Below are positions 33,950-43,413 of a stretch of 44,181 nt of DNA, in pieces; the first letter of the stretch is position 1; each line of letters starts with the position of its first letter. Origin of the DNA: Rothia sp. (in: high G+C Gram-positive bacteria) (GTDB lineage: Bacteria; Actinomycetota; Actinomycetes; Actinomycetales; Micrococcaceae); contig NZ_JABZXW010000009.1 of assembly GCF_015265375.1 (NCBI RefSeq), forward strand, positions 1-44,181, in the 5' to 3' direction. A program made the translations under genes and the position numbers. A model generated the notes under the pieces. The model had not been told where the DNA came from and ran no database searches. It saw only the letters and a list, made by a program, of their open reading frames with translations.

Positions 33950-35017
33950 CTACTTAGGGCCAAAAATCATAATCAAGCCGACAACGACCAGGGCGAGCAG
34001 CAGAACAATCCACAGCCACGCCAGGGAGGTCTTCTGCGCGGGCTTCAGAACCTCTTCAGCCTTCTCAACAGCGCTCTCAGAAGTAGAGTCCTTGGAAGCC
34101 TCAGCGGAAGGCACCGGAGCAGACTTGGAATCAGAAGCCTTAGAAGCAGCAGCCTTAGACTCGGCGTCCTTCGCAGCTTCCTCAGACTCTTCGGCTTCCT
34201 CGGTGGCCTCTTCAACCAGAGCAGCAGACTCTTCGGGATCCTGACGATCCACCATGCGCTGCAGCAGCTCCTCAACCTCATCCGGGCTCAGAGCAACAGT
34301 CGGGTCGCCGTCCACCGAATCTACGGTGTCACCGGCAGAAGAGCTATCCAGCACGCTCAAGTCAAGACCCTGCGCGTTCACGGCGCTCACGCGGGTGGGC
34401 AGCTCGTCAGCAGACTCTTCAACCTCGACAGCCTCAACGGTCTCTTCCTCAACGGAAGCAGCCTCGGTCTCCTCGACCTCAGCGACGGAGCTGTCCAGCT
34501 CCTCAACCTTCGGCTCATCGCGCACCAGGTACTGGTGCAGCTTGGGCTCCGGCTCCTCCTCCTTGACCACGGCAATCACCGGGATCGAAGAAGTCATCGG
34601 ATTATCCACCGCAGAGGGGCTGGTCGCATCCACACGGTTCTGCGCAATCTCCTCAGGGCGCAGAACACGCAGGCTACTGGTCAGAGGAGCAGGCTCGTGC
34701 AGCTTCTCCTCATCGTTCGCCTCAGTCTCAATCTTGCCCTGAGCCGCCAACGCCGCAAAACGACGCTGCACAGCCAGAACCTGCGGGTCAATAGCACCCG
34801 CATGAATCACGGAGCCCATGTTCGCAACAGGCTTCGCGGGCTCACCGCGGCGGGCTGCACGCAGGTACTCGGCAACTTCTTCACGGTAGCGGGCAAGACG
34901 ACGCGGACCCATCACCTTAGTAGGCGGCGGCACCTCAATGCCGTCCTCGGTCACGTACGTCTCGTAGAGGTACGCTTCGTCCTCGCTATAGGGCTTCGAA
35001 CCCGTAGCTTCACTCAT
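33950..35017 (-). CDS. Acidic tail-anchored membrane protein of unknown function
   Basis: A 355-residue protein that I cannot assign. The first about 100 residues look ordered, with a basic segment RRLARYREEVAEYLRAARRG. A long Glu/Ser/Ala-rich acidic region follows (about 120-320). It ends in one hydrophobic helix (about 330-350, WLWIVLLLALVVVGLIMIF) and a short GPK tail. The bulk therefore faces the cytoplasm. GAGGGAA lies six bases before the ATG. The start overlaps the nadD stop by eight bases and rsfS follows, so it is co-translated with both. A related gene sits in this slot in other Micrococcaceae as far as I recall. Confidence 0.8.
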   Translation of the reverse strand: MSEATGSKPYSEDEAYLYETYVTEDGIEVPPPTKVMGPRRLARYREEVAEYLRAARRGEPAKPVANMGSVIHAGAIDPQVLAVQRRFAALAAQGKIETEANDEEKLHEPAPLTSSLRVLRPEEIAQNRVDATSPSAVDNPMTSSIPVIAVVKEEEPEPKLHQYLVRDEPKVEELDSSVAEVEETEAASVEEETVEAVEVEESADELPTRVSAVNAQGLDLSVLDSSSAGDTVDSVDGDPTVALSPDEVEELLQRMVDRQDPEESAALVEEATEEAEESEEAAKDAESKAAASKASDSKSAPVPSAEASKDSTSESAVEKAEEVLKPAQKTSLAWLWIVLLLALVVVGLIMIFGPK

Positions 35018-35759
35018 GTGTTCCCTCATTATTCGTCGATTGGGGTGCCTGCCCAGACTCATCTTTCACGTGGGGCAAGCCGTCACGGTACGCCGTCAAG
35101 GCGTCCTTCTTGTACAGGCCGTACTTAGCAATGTACTGCACCACACCATCGGGCACCAGGTACCAGATGGGGGCGTCTGCAGCTGCGCGGCGACGAATAT
35201 CGGTCGAAGAAATCGCCATCGCAGGAATCTTCAGGGTCGTAATATGACGACCCTCTGCCAGAGGCGGATCCAGCTCATGATCGGGGCGGGTCACGCCCAC
35301 AAAAGTCGCCAAATCCCACAGCTTATGGGCATTGCGCCAGGTCATAATCTGGCTAATCGCGTCCGCGCCGGTAATGAAGAACAGGTCAGCATCCGGGCGC
35401 AGGGCGCGCAACTCGTTAAGCGTATCAAAGGTGTAGGTGGCGCCGCCACGGTCAATATCAATACGGCTCACCGTAAAACGCGGGTTCGACGCGGTCGCAA
35501 TCACCGTCATCAGGTAGCGATGCTCAGCGTCACTCACGTGCCGCTCCCCCACCTTCTGCCAGGGCTGACCGGTCGGAACGAACACGACCTCGTCCAGGTC
35601 GAACACGGCGGCAACTTCACTAGCTGCCACCAGGTGTCCGTGGTGAATCGGGTCGAAGGTTCCACCCATCACGCCCAGACGCACCCGACCGGGAGTGCGC
35701 GGGGGAATCGACTCGGTGCTCGGAGCACCAAAATCAAGGTGAACAGGCTGGTCAGTCAC
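35010..35759 (-). CDS. nadD: Nicotinate-nucleotide adenylyltransferase
   Basis: Makes deamido-NAD from nicotinate mononucleotide and ATP. The 249-residue reading has the nucleotidyltransferase motif GGTFDPIHHGH (about 32-42) and the C-terminal ISSTDIRRR motif. GTG 35759 was chosen because AAGGA lies eight bases upstream; the open frame continues to 35855 but with unrelated residues. Its end overlaps the next gene by eight bases. Confidence 0.94.
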   Translation of the reverse strand: MTDQPVHLDFGAPSTESIPPRTPGRVRLGVMGGTFDPIHHGHLVAASEVAAVFDLDEVVFVPTGQPWQKVGERHVSDAEHRYLMTVIATASNPRFTVSRIDIDRGGATYTFDTLNELRALRPDADLFFITGADAISQIMTWRNAHKLWDLATFVGVTRPDHELDPPLAEGRHITTLKIPAMAISSTDIRRRAAADAPIWYLVPDGVVQYIAKYGLYKKDALTAYRDGLPHVKDESGQAPQSTNNEGTHE

Positions 35760-36144
35760 AAATGCCGTCCTTGCTGGGGACAGAGACCGCACCACGGCAG
35801 CTAAAAAGCCACTACAGGCGCGGATGCGGGCAGGTACACAGAAGGTACGCAACACCGAAAAAGGTGCCCGCGTACATTCCCCTCTATGCTACCTGCTTAC
35901 GGTCAAAAACACCGAAATGACGGGGGTGAGCTAAGCCGCCAGTGGAATACCCAGCCAGCCCGCCCGACCGCAGGCTCACCCGCATGTTCCGCCGCGCAAA
36001 ACCAGCGCAAGAGGCTGCGTAAGATGTCGTGCAAGAGGCTGCGCAGAAAACAAAAGAAAGCACCGCGCACCGGAGCGAACCCCGGCACGCGGCGCCAATA
36101 CCTACCGACCAAGCATCAGCCAGGCAACAGCTAACGCTCAGCTA
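35760..36144. other. Non-coding gap between nadD and obgE
   Basis: No supported gene. Two copies of gcaagaggctgcg-like sequence occur near 36008-36044. It presumably holds the promoter of the nadD operon and the end of the obgE transcript. I see no clear U-tailed terminator. Confidence 0.45.
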
Positions 36145-37752
36145 TTAGTCATCAACGTTCGGCATGTCGATATTCTCGTCGACCTTGCCTTCCTTCAGCT
36201 TCTTGCGGTACTCGACCGACTCGGTCCACACGCCTGCAACACGCTCGGACTCCAGCTCGGCACGAGCCTCCGCCTTCGCGTCCATACGCTCCTTGTACTC
36301 CACACGCTTCTGCGCACGAGTCGGGCGAATAATCTCTTCCAGACGAGCGTCCGTACCACGCGGGGAGGACAGCAGCTCGGCGCCACCGACCATGGTCGGC
36401 TCCCAATCGAAGATCACCGAGTTGTCGTTCTCGCCAATCACCACGGCGTCACCGGCACGAGCACCAGCCTTGAACAGCTCATCCTCAACACCCAGGCGCG
36501 CCAGGCGGTCCGCCAGGTAGCCGACAGCCTCATCATTATTGAAGTCAGTCTGCTGAATCCAACGCTCAGGCTTCTCACCAATCACGCGGAACAGCGGCTC
36601 AAGGTTACGCTCCTCGCGGCGAATAGTGAACTCCTGCTTCTTCTTACCGCGGAAACCCTTCGGGCGAACCACAGGAGCCTCAACAACCACGCGCTCCGCT
36701 TCCTTCTCGGCAGCGGCACGAGCCACGCGGTCCTCCTCCACAAGCTTTGCCATCGCAAAGATCAGGGACTTCAGACCCTCATGGGAAGCAGTCGAAATCT
36801 CGAAGACCTTGAAGCCCATCTCCTCAAACTCGGGGCGAACAAACTCAGCCAGCTCACGAGCCTCAGGAACGTCAATCTTATTGAGCACCACAATCTGCGG
36901 ACGCTCATGCAGCGGCACGGTCACACCCGCAGTCGGGTCAACCTCATAGTTCTGCAGCTCGCCGCGGATCACCTCAAAGTCACTGATCGGGTCGCGGCCC
37001 GGCTCCAAAGTAGCGCAGTCAATCACATGCACAAGAGCCGAAGAACGCTCCACATGGCGCAGGAAGCGGTGACCCAGACCGCGGCCCTCCGAAGCGCCCT
37101 CAATCAGACCAGGAACATCCGCAACGGTGTAGCGAACATCGCCCGCCTGCACCACACCCAGGTTCGGGATCAGGGTGGTGAACGGGTAGTCAGCAATCTT
37201 CGGACGCGCCGCAGAAATCGCAGCAATCAACGAAGACTTACCCGCCGAGGGGTAACCCACCAGAGCCACATCCGCAATGGACTTCAGCTCCAGAACAATA
37301 TCAGCCTCTTCACCGGGGGTGCCCAACAGAGCAAAACCGGGAGCCTTACGCTTAGCCGAAGCCAACGCAGCGTTACCCAGACCGCCCATACCGCCACGGG
37401 CAGCAACATACTCGTCGCCCACACGCAGCAGGTCAGCCAAAACATTACCCTCGCGGTCCTTCACCACAGTACCCTGCGGCACGGTCAGGATCAGGTCCTC
37501 ACCGTTGAAGCCGTGGTGCATATCGCCACGACCAATATCGCCATTCGGGGCGTGCTGATGCGGGCTGTGGTGGTACTCCAACAGGGTCGTGGTCTGGTTA
37601 TCCACGCGCAGAATCACTGCGCCACCATTACCACCATTACCGCCGTTAGGGCCGCCCAGGGGCTTAAACTTTTCACGTCGCACGGAGACGCAGCCGTTAC
37701 CTCCGCGACCGCCAGATACATGCAAGACCACGCGGTCCACGAACTCTGCCAC
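36145..37752 (-). CDS. obgE: GTPase Obg
   Basis: Ribosome-associated GTPase needed for large-subunit maturation and growth control. The 535-residue protein has the glycine-rich Obg fold (1-160), the G domain with P-loop GYPSAGKSS (166-174), DVPGLIEGA (G3) and NKID (G4), and a C-terminal OCT domain (about 375-450). A charged tail of about 60 residues follows. AAGGAG precedes the ATG. It lies downstream of rplU-rpmA but is separated from them by a hairpin. Confidence 0.97.
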   Translation of the reverse strand: MAEFVDRVVLHVSGGRGGNGCVSVRREKFKPLGGPNGGNGGNGGAVILRVDNQTTTLLEYHHSPHQHAPNGDIGRGDMHHGFNGEDLILTVPQGTVVKDREGNVLADLLRVGDEYVAARGGMGGLGNAALASAKRKAPGFALLGTPGEEADIVLELKSIADVALVGYPSAGKSSLIAAISAARPKIADYPFTTLIPNLGVVQAGDVRYTVADVPGLIEGASEGRGLGHRFLRHVERSSALVHVIDCATLEPGRDPISDFEVIRGELQNYEVDPTAGVTVPLHERPQIVVLNKIDVPEARELAEFVRPEFEEMGFKVFEISTASHEGLKSLIFAMAKLVEEDRVARAAAEKEAERVVVEAPVVRPKGFRGKKKQEFTIRREERNLEPLFRVIGEKPERWIQQTDFNNDEAVGYLADRLARLGVEDELFKAGARAGDAVVIGENDNSVIFDWEPTMVGGAELLSSPRGTDARLEEIIRPTRAQKRVEYKERMDAKAEARAELESERVAGVWTESVEYRKKLKEGKVDENIDMPNVDD

Positions 37753-37899
37753 GGGTTCTCCTTATCTTGAACATCTTCACTTCGCCACCGCACGGCACAC
37801 ACCAATCATGCTGCGGATGCGGCGGCAGGCGCGACCGGGTTGGGGTGCGCCTCATCGTGGAACCCAGCACGGGCGTCCACGGCATTCGAGGTCATAGCG

Positions 37900-37929
37900 A
37901 GAGGGGGTAGACTAACGCCTACCCCCTCT
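37900..37929 (-). terminator. Hairpin after rpmA
   Basis: A perfect 11-bp stem (37900-37910/37919-37929) with an 8-nt loop, 17 bases past the rpmA stop. There is no U-run, so read-through into obgE is possible. Confidence 0.7.
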
Positions 37930-37945
37930 GCCCTAGCGGTGAGTA

Positions 37946-38203
37946 TTACTCAGCTGCTGCCAGGATGTTAACGACCTTGCGGCCCTTGCGGGTACCGAAT
38001 TCGACGGTGCCTGCTGCCAGAGCGAACAGGGTGTCGTCGCCACCGCGGCCAACGTTCAGGCCGGGGTGGAAGTGGGTGCCGCGCTGGCGAACGAGAATCT
38101 CGCCTGCGTTGACGGACTGGCCGCCGTAGCGCTTAACACCGAGGTACTGGGGGTTCGAGTCACGGCCGTTACGGGTGGAGCTTGCGCCCTTCTTGTGTGC
38201 CAT
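37946..38203 (-). CDS. rpmA: 50S ribosomal protein L27
   Basis: bL27, which reaches the peptidyl-transferase centre. The 85-residue protein starts MAHKKGASSTRNGRDS and contains the conserved GGQSVNAGEILVRQRGT block. The mature N-terminus is at residue 2, with no Firmicutes-type cleavage extension. AGGA lies 6-7 bases before the ATG. It follows rplU by 40 bases, forming the usual L21-L27 pair. Confidence 0.98.
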   Translation of the reverse strand: MAHKKGASSTRNGRDSNPQYLGVKRYGGQSVNAGEILVRQRGTHFHPGLNVGRGGDDTLFALAAGTVEFGTRKGRKVVNILAAAE

Positions 38204-38243
38204 TCTGTATTCCTACCTTAGGGTTGAATTCCGGTCGTCTTAA

Positions 38244-38555
38244 TTACGCGTTGATAGCGGTAATCTTGACGGTGGTCAGCTCGGCGCGGAAGCCCTGACG
38301 CTTCTTGTAACCGGTCTTGTTCTTGTACTTCTGAATAACGATCTTCGGACCGCGCAGATCCTCAACCTTCTCAGCAACAACCTTGGCGGAAGCCAGGGAC
38401 TTTGCGTCAGCGGTGACCTTGTCACCGTCGACGAGCAGCAGCACGGGCAGCTCGATGGTGCTGCCGGGCTCGCCTGCAACACGGTCAAGGGTAACGAGGT
38501 CGCCTACGGAAACCTTCTCCTGGCGGCCGCCAGCGCGTACAATCGCGTATGCCAC
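38244..38555 (-). CDS. rplU: 50S ribosomal protein L21
   Basis: bL21, a 23S rRNA-binding protein of the large subunit. The 103-residue form starts at GTG 38555, giving VAYAIVRAGGRQEKV, which matches the canonical L21 N-terminus. Extending to 38579 adds eight foreign residues. The KNKTGYKKRQGFR C-terminal block is present. The first gene of rplU-rpmA. Confidence 0.97.
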   Translation of the reverse strand: MAYAIVRAGGRQEKVSVGDLVTLDRVAGEPGSTIELPVLLLVDGDKVTADAKSLASAKVVAEKVEDLRGPKIVIQKYKNKTGYKKRQGFRAELTTVKITAINA

Positions 38556-38972
38556 TATGGGACTCACTTTTCTCGACAACTTGCTTCTTGGATCTCACAC
38601 GAATGAGCAGCCTGCGCTTTCATTGCTGTGCGCCCTCCCCCGCCAGTCGAATAACCGCGAACAAGGAGGAACGGCCCGTGCGTTCCGACGGGATTGCCCG
38701 CCGAAGCCAACACGCGAGGCTCACCGGTGGTGTCTCTCTCCCGCACGTTCCAAACTCTGCCGAATACTCGACCGCGCCGAAGACGATGCGGGTGGGAGCG
38801 GTGTCTCCCGCTGGCCCTGCGTCGATAGGGCTTCACTGAGATAAACACCAGTCCTTAAGGATACGGCATCATCTACGCGCCGCGCAATAGATAAATTTTC
38901 GGAACACCCGAAGTCGGCACGTGATACTACTCAACCCCGGCAGATACACCGCAGATAAACCGGGCATAAAAA
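38556..38972 (-). other. Non-coding leader and promoter region of rplU-rpmA
   Basis: About 420 bases without a supported gene. It includes short inverted repeats such as ggaac/gttcc near 38670-38688 and gggag/ctccc near 38793-38808. An autoregulatory leader for the ribosomal proteins is possible but not demonstrated. Confidence 0.45.
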
Positions 38973-39006
38973 CCCCGGCGGGGTGGATTACTCCACCCCG
39001 CCGGGG
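38973..39006 (-). terminator. Terminator of rne
   Basis: A perfect 15-bp GC-rich stem (38973-38987/38992-39006) with a 4-nt loop and five U on the minus side, 45 bases past the rne stop. The best rho-independent terminator in the window. Confidence 0.93.
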
Positions 39007-39051
39007 CGCAACATACACACCATCGGAATTCCGATGATCGGAAGCTAAAGA

Positions 39052-42000
39052 CTAATCGTCCTTACCTTCACGCTTAATATCGGCAGCGGCAACGCCAATG
39101 CCGAACAAGACAGGAGCCGAAGCGTCATCAGCCACCGGAGCCACATCCGCAACAGAAGCGGAAGCAACCACGGAACCCTCAGCACGCTCGGAAGCGTCCA
39201 CGGTCACGACCTGAGCACCAGCGCCAGCGCTCGAAGCCGCACGGCGAGTGCGACGCTTACGCGGGGTCGAACCGGGCACCTGAGCCGTAGGCTTCTGAGC
39301 CTCCTCAACCGGAGCCTCAGCCTCAACTGCGGCAGGAGCCGAACCGATCACACCGATCACACCGGTCACAGCCGGAGCACCAATCACGCCGGTTACCACC
39401 GGGCGAGACTCAGCCTTCGCGGACTTCTCAACTTTATCACCCTTTGCGGGTGCCTGCTCAGATGCCATGCTCTGCTCAGCAGCCTTCTCGGCGCGCTTCT
39501 CATCAGCGGCACGACGAGCACGGCGGCGGGACGCACGCGGAGTCTCGCGGACATCCTCAATGCGCAGGTCCTCACGCTCAACACGCTTGGATTCCTGAGC
39601 CTTCTCGGAGGTTGCCTCAGCATTCTGCTGCTCGCGGTCCTGACGCTTCGCTGAACGATCCTCACGGCCCGAACGGAACGACTCACCCTCGGTGCGGGCA
39701 AGACGGCCAGCCTTCTGAGAAGCACGAGCCTTCGCCTCACCGGCGCGAATCGCCTCGAAACGATCCGAGGAACGGCTGAAACGCGGGTCGAGCTCCGGGT
39801 CAACGTGGTGCTCGTCCTCCAGCGCACCCGCGCCGGAATCCTCCACAGCGGCAATATCCGCATCGGTCAGCTCGCGGCGCTGGCGGTTACGAGAAGACTT
39901 CTTCTCGCCACGCTTGGACGAACGACGCTCCTCAGAACGGTCCTCCGAACGCTCCTGGTCAGAGCCATTCGAGGAATCCTCAGCGGACTCCTCCACGCGG
40001 TCGAACGCGCTCGCCAGCTGCTCCAGGGAGAAACCGCCCTGCTCGCCAATCCAGTTGCCCTCGGTGACCTCAGCGACCTTGTCCTCACGCTGAGCAACCT
40101 CCGCGTGAGCCTGCTCGCTGGCAGCCTCGGCAATACCCTGAATCTCCTGCTCCAGAGACAGCTCAGCGGTCTCCGCGCGGCGCGAACGCTTGCGACGCTT
40201 ACGCTTCTTACGGGTCGAAGTGGTCTCCTCCGAAGCCTCATCAGCCTGAGCGGATGCGGCAGCCACCGCAGCCATAGCGTTACGGCGCTCAGCCTTCTTC
40301 GACTCCAGGGCATCCTGCTTCTGCTGGTCACGCGAATCCTCGCGGGCAGCCGCACGGGCACGCTTACGGTCATTACGCTCGTGACGGTGGATGTAATCCG
40401 ACGCACCACCGCTACGACCGCTCAGCGGCTGATCATGCACAATCAGACCACGACCAGCGCACTGCTCACAGGGTTCCGAGAAGACCTCAAGCAGACCGGT
40501 ACCCAGACGCTTACGGGTCATCTGAACCAGACCCAGCGAGGTCACCTCAGCCACCTGGTGCTTGGTGCGGTCACGACCCAGGCACTCAATCAGGCGACGC
40601 AGAACCAGGTCACGGTTCGACTCAAGCACCATGTCAATGAAGTCAATGACGATAATGCCGCCAATATCGCGCAGACGCAGCTGACGGACAATCTCCTCAG
40701 CAGCTTCCAGGTTGTTCTTGGTGACGGTCTCTTCCAGGTTGCCGCCGCTACCGGTGAACTTACCGGTGTTCACGTCCACCACGGTCATGGCTTCGGTGCG
40801 GTCAATCACCAGCGAACCACCCGAAGGCAGGTACACCTTACGGTCCAGAGCCTTCGCCAGCTGCTCGTTGATGCGGTAGTGGTCGAAGAGGTCATCCTCG
40901 CCATCCCACTGCTGCAGGCGGGAAACCAGGTCCGGCGCCACGTAGGTCACGTACGCCTCGATGGAATCCCAGGCGTTCTCACCCTGAACAATCATCGCGG
41001 TGAAGTCCTCGTTGAAGACGTCACGTACGGTCTTAATCATCAGGTCAGGCTCCTGGTAGAGCATCTCCGGAGCCAGCACCTTGCGGGAGTTAGCCTTCTC
41101 CTGAATCTCTTCCCACTGCGCACGCAGACGGTTAATGTCGTGGGTCAGCTCCTCCTCAGAAGCACCCTCCGCCGCGGTACGAACAATCACGCCAGCGCCC
41201 TCGGGCAGCTTGTCCTTCAGAATCTTCTTCAGGCGAGCACGCTCGGTGTCGGGCAGCTTGCGGGAAATACCGGTCATCGAACCACCCGGCACGTACACCA
41301 GGAAGCGACCGGGCAGGGAAACCTGGCTGGTCAGGCGGGCGCCCTTGTGACCAATCGGATCCTTGGTGACCTGCACCAGCACCGAATCGCCGGGCTTCAG
41401 GGCGTTCTCAATCTTGCGGGGCGCACCGTCCAGACCGGTGACATCCCAGTTGACTTCGCCCGCGTACAGCACAGCGTTGCGGCCGCGTCCAATATCAACG
41501 AATGCAGCTTCCATGGACGGCAGAACGTTCTGAACCTTACCCAGGTACACGTTGCCAATCAGAGAATCCTGCTGAGTCTTAGACACGAAGTGCTCAGCCA
41601 GCACGCCGTCCTCAAGCACACCAATCTGGATGCGGCCGTCCTTCTGACGAACCAGCATCTGGCGGTCCACGGACTCGCGGCGAGCCAGGAACTCAGCCTC
41701 AGTCACGATGTGGCGGCGACGGCCCAGGGAACGGGACTCGCGGCGGCGCACACGCTTCGCCTCCAGGCGGGTAGAACCGCGCACACCGGTCACGGTGTTG
41801 GATGCGTGAGAGTCAGCCAGGCGCGGCGCACGCACCTTGGTGACGGTCTCAACGTCATCATCAACGCCGCCCTCAATCTCAATATCTTCGGTACCGCGGC
41901 GACGACGACGGCGACGGTGGCTCGTCACCTCAGCCTCAGCGGCAGCCTCCTCGCGGCGGCGCTCCATGCGCTCCTTACGCTTCTGCTCCTCAGCAGCGGC

Positions 42001-42846
42001 GCGGCGTGCTTCACGCTCCAGCTTGGCGGCAACAGCGAGCTCGCTCAGCTCCTCCGGCTCGGGCGCCATGAACAGCGGCATCGCACCCATGGGGGTACGC
42101 GAGCGCAGCTCCTGCAGCTTTTCGCGCTGCAGGTCGCTAATGGTCTTTACGGGTTCGGGAGCTTCTGCGGGCTCCTCAGCAGACTCTTCTGCTGCGGGCT
42201 CTGCCTCTGCGGAGTCAGCCTCGGTGTTCTCAGCCTGCTTCTCGGCAGTCTCCTCTGATTCAGCCTCAACCTCGGCTTCCGCAGCGGCCTCGCCCTCAAC
42301 AAATTCAGCTTCAGCAGTCTCTTCTGCCTTTTCTGCCGTCTTACCTGCCTTGGTCACCTTCTCGACCTTGGCGATCTCTTCGACCTTGGCGGTCTTCTCC
42401 ACGGTCTCGGTCTTAGCAACCTTCTCAACCTTGGCGACCTCTTCAACCTTCGCGGTCTTCTCGACGGTCTCGACCTTCGCGGTCTTCTCCTCAACAGCAG
42501 TCTCAGCCGCCTTCTTCTCAGCAGCCGCAAACAGGCTATCCAGGGTAGAAGCAACCTCGGTCTCAGACGCAGCGGGAGCGGCAACCTTCGGTGCCGGCGC
42601 GTGCTTAGCCTTCGCGTTACGCAGGTTGGTCAGGCCAGCAGCAATCGCCTCATCCAGGGGAACCTCAGGAGCCTTCTCCTTCTTCGGGCGACCCGGACGG
42701 CGGCGCTCAGTACCCTGCTGGGCATCAGAGCTCTCACGAACATTCTTACGCAGAGTTTCACGGGTCTCTGCAGAGGCGTTCTTCTCCTCCGCGAGGGCGT
42801 TCAGCGCCTCAAAAACCCCAAGTTCGACGTTCTTCTCGTCAGACAT
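39052..42846 (-). CDS. rne: Ribonuclease E/G family endoribonuclease
   Basis: The main RNA-decay and rRNA-processing endonuclease. In this 1264-residue protein the catalytic core occupies about 378-800. It comprises an S1 domain (SLIGNVYLGKVQNVLPSMEAAF), the acidic active site in VVDVNTGKFTGSGG and IDFIDM, and the zinc-link CEQC near 792-795. On each side are long low-complexity arms. The N-terminal about 375 residues are Glu/Ala/Lys-rich with a 21-residue tandem repeat and an Arg-rich patch (RRRRRR). The C-terminal about 465 residues alternate acidic and Arg-rich stretches. ATG 42846 was chosen; the frame extends to 42927 without support. A strong -10 lies 400 bases upstream. Confidence 0.95.
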   Translation of the reverse strand: MSDEKNVELGVFEALNALAEEKNASAETRETLRKNVRESSDAQQGTERRRPGRPKKEKAPEVPLDEAIAAGLTNLRNAKAKHAPAPKVAAPAASETEVASTLDSLFAAAEKKAAETAVEEKTAKVETVEKTAKVEEVAKVEKVAKTETVEKTAKVEEIAKVEKVTKAGKTAEKAEETAEAEFVEGEAAAEAEVEAESEETAEKQAENTEADSAEAEPAAEESAEEPAEAPEPVKTISDLQREKLQELRSRTPMGAMPLFMAPEPEELSELAVAAKLEREARRAAAEEQKRKERMERRREEAAAEAEVTSHRRRRRRRGTEDIEIEGGVDDDVETVTKVRAPRLADSHASNTVTGVRGSTRLEAKRVRRRESRSLGRRRHIVTEAEFLARRESVDRQMLVRQKDGRIQIGVLEDGVLAEHFVSKTQQDSLIGNVYLGKVQNVLPSMEAAFVDIGRGRNAVLYAGEVNWDVTGLDGAPRKIENALKPGDSVLVQVTKDPIGHKGARLTSQVSLPGRFLVYVPGGSMTGISRKLPDTERARLKKILKDKLPEGAGVIVRTAAEGASEEELTHDINRLRAQWEEIQEKANSRKVLAPEMLYQEPDLMIKTVRDVFNEDFTAMIVQGENAWDSIEAYVTYVAPDLVSRLQQWDGEDDLFDHYRINEQLAKALDRKVYLPSGGSLVIDRTEAMTVVDVNTGKFTGSGGNLEETVTKNNLEAAEEIVRQLRLRDIGGIIVIDFIDMVLESNRDLVLRRLIECLGRDRTKHQVAEVTSLGLVQMTRKRLGTGLLEVFSEPCEQCAGRGLIVHDQPLSGRSGGASDYIHRHERNDRKRARAAAREDSRDQQKQDALESKKAERRNAMAAVAAASAQADEASEETTSTRKKRKRRKRSRRAETAELSLEQEIQGIAEAASEQAHAEVAQREDKVAEVTEGNWIGEQGGFSLEQLASAFDRVEESAEDSSNGSDQERSEDRSEERRSSKRGEKKSSRNRQRRELTDADIAAVEDSGAGALEDEHHVDPELDPRFSRSSDRFEAIRAGEAKARASQKAGRLARTEGESFRSGREDRSAKRQDREQQNAEATSEKAQESKRVEREDLRIEDVRETPRASRRRARRAADEKRAEKAAEQSMASEQAPAKGDKVEKSAKAESRPVVTGVIGAPAVTGVIGVIGSAPAAVEAEAPVEEAQKPTAQVPGSTPRKRRTRRAASSAGAGAQVVTVDASERAEGSVVASASVADVAPVADDASAPVLFGIGVAAADIKREGKDD
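42351..42476. repeat. Two 63-bp tandem repeats within rne
   Basis: Units 42351-42413 and 42414-42476 encode two copies of a 21-residue segment of pattern ETVEKTAKVEEVAKVEKV, with a partial third copy beside them. The repeat is a charged, probably helical stretch in the N-terminal arm. Confidence 0.85.
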
Positions 42847-43247
42847 TAATCTTCTTTCGTTACACCCTGCTCCGCACCGCAAGGATTTTAACAGCGCGCA
42901 TACAGCGCAAAGCCTAGTTGCTGTCACCGCGGCTCAAGCCTCACCCTACGGCACGCGTTCATCGGCGCTACCGGGCACTATCTCGTTCAGTGCTTCTGCC
43001 GTAGGGGGCGAGCGGGCGGAACGCAGAGCGCGCCGCGACGGTCACAGCCACCTCGCTCTCGAGCACGGCACGCTCACACCCTTCCTGGGTGCCCTGCCGG
43101 TCTTCGGGTTTCTTCGCCGAGGCGGGCGGCCCGCGCGGTGCGACAGTTATGCTCCGCGGCTTATAGCCGGCGCTCATCGGGTACTCTCCCTCGATGCGTT
43201 GGTGGGGATCTTCATGCGCGTGCGGGGCGCACAAGACACCGTCTTTC
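42847..43247 (-). promoter_or_regulatory. Long 5' leader of rne with long-range stem
   Basis: About 395 bases lie between the predicted start of transcription and the rne ATG. A perfect 10-bp stem pairs 42944-42953 with 42997-43006 around a 43-nt loop. RNase E messages in other bacteria are autoregulated through their leaders; that this one is so is inference. An open frame at 42968-43249 crosses the leader but shows no recognised product. Confidence 0.55.
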
Positions 43248-43253
43248 ATTATA
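43248..43253 (-). promoter_or_regulatory. -10 box TATAAT of rne
   Basis: A perfect TATAAT on the minus strand, with a poor -35 candidate (cttaga) 16 bases upstream. It is the only plausible strong promoter seen before rne. Confidence 0.55.
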
Positions 43254-43357
43254 CCCGGTAGCGGGTGCCTCTAAGCCACCCCGCCCCCCCCCAATCCGGG
43301 CATCACTTCCCAGCCGGATGCGCGGGCACTGCGGCGAGCACCATAGCGAGTACAGCA

Positions 43358-43390
43358 AAGCCGGGCGTGCCACTATGCACCACCCGGCTT
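43358..43390 (-). terminator. Terminator of the small membrane protein gene
   Basis: An 8-bp stem aagccggg/cccggctt (43358-43365/43383-43390) with inner gtg/cac pairs, 24 bases past the stop codon. Confidence 0.7.
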
Positions 43391-43413
43391 CAAAAAGTTC
43401 TTACGAGGAGGGG

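Noticed and set aside
42968..43249. Minus-strand 93-codon frame upstream of rne
   Set aside because: It starts inside the TATAAT box, so it would begin at or before the transcription start. No family match; better read as leader.
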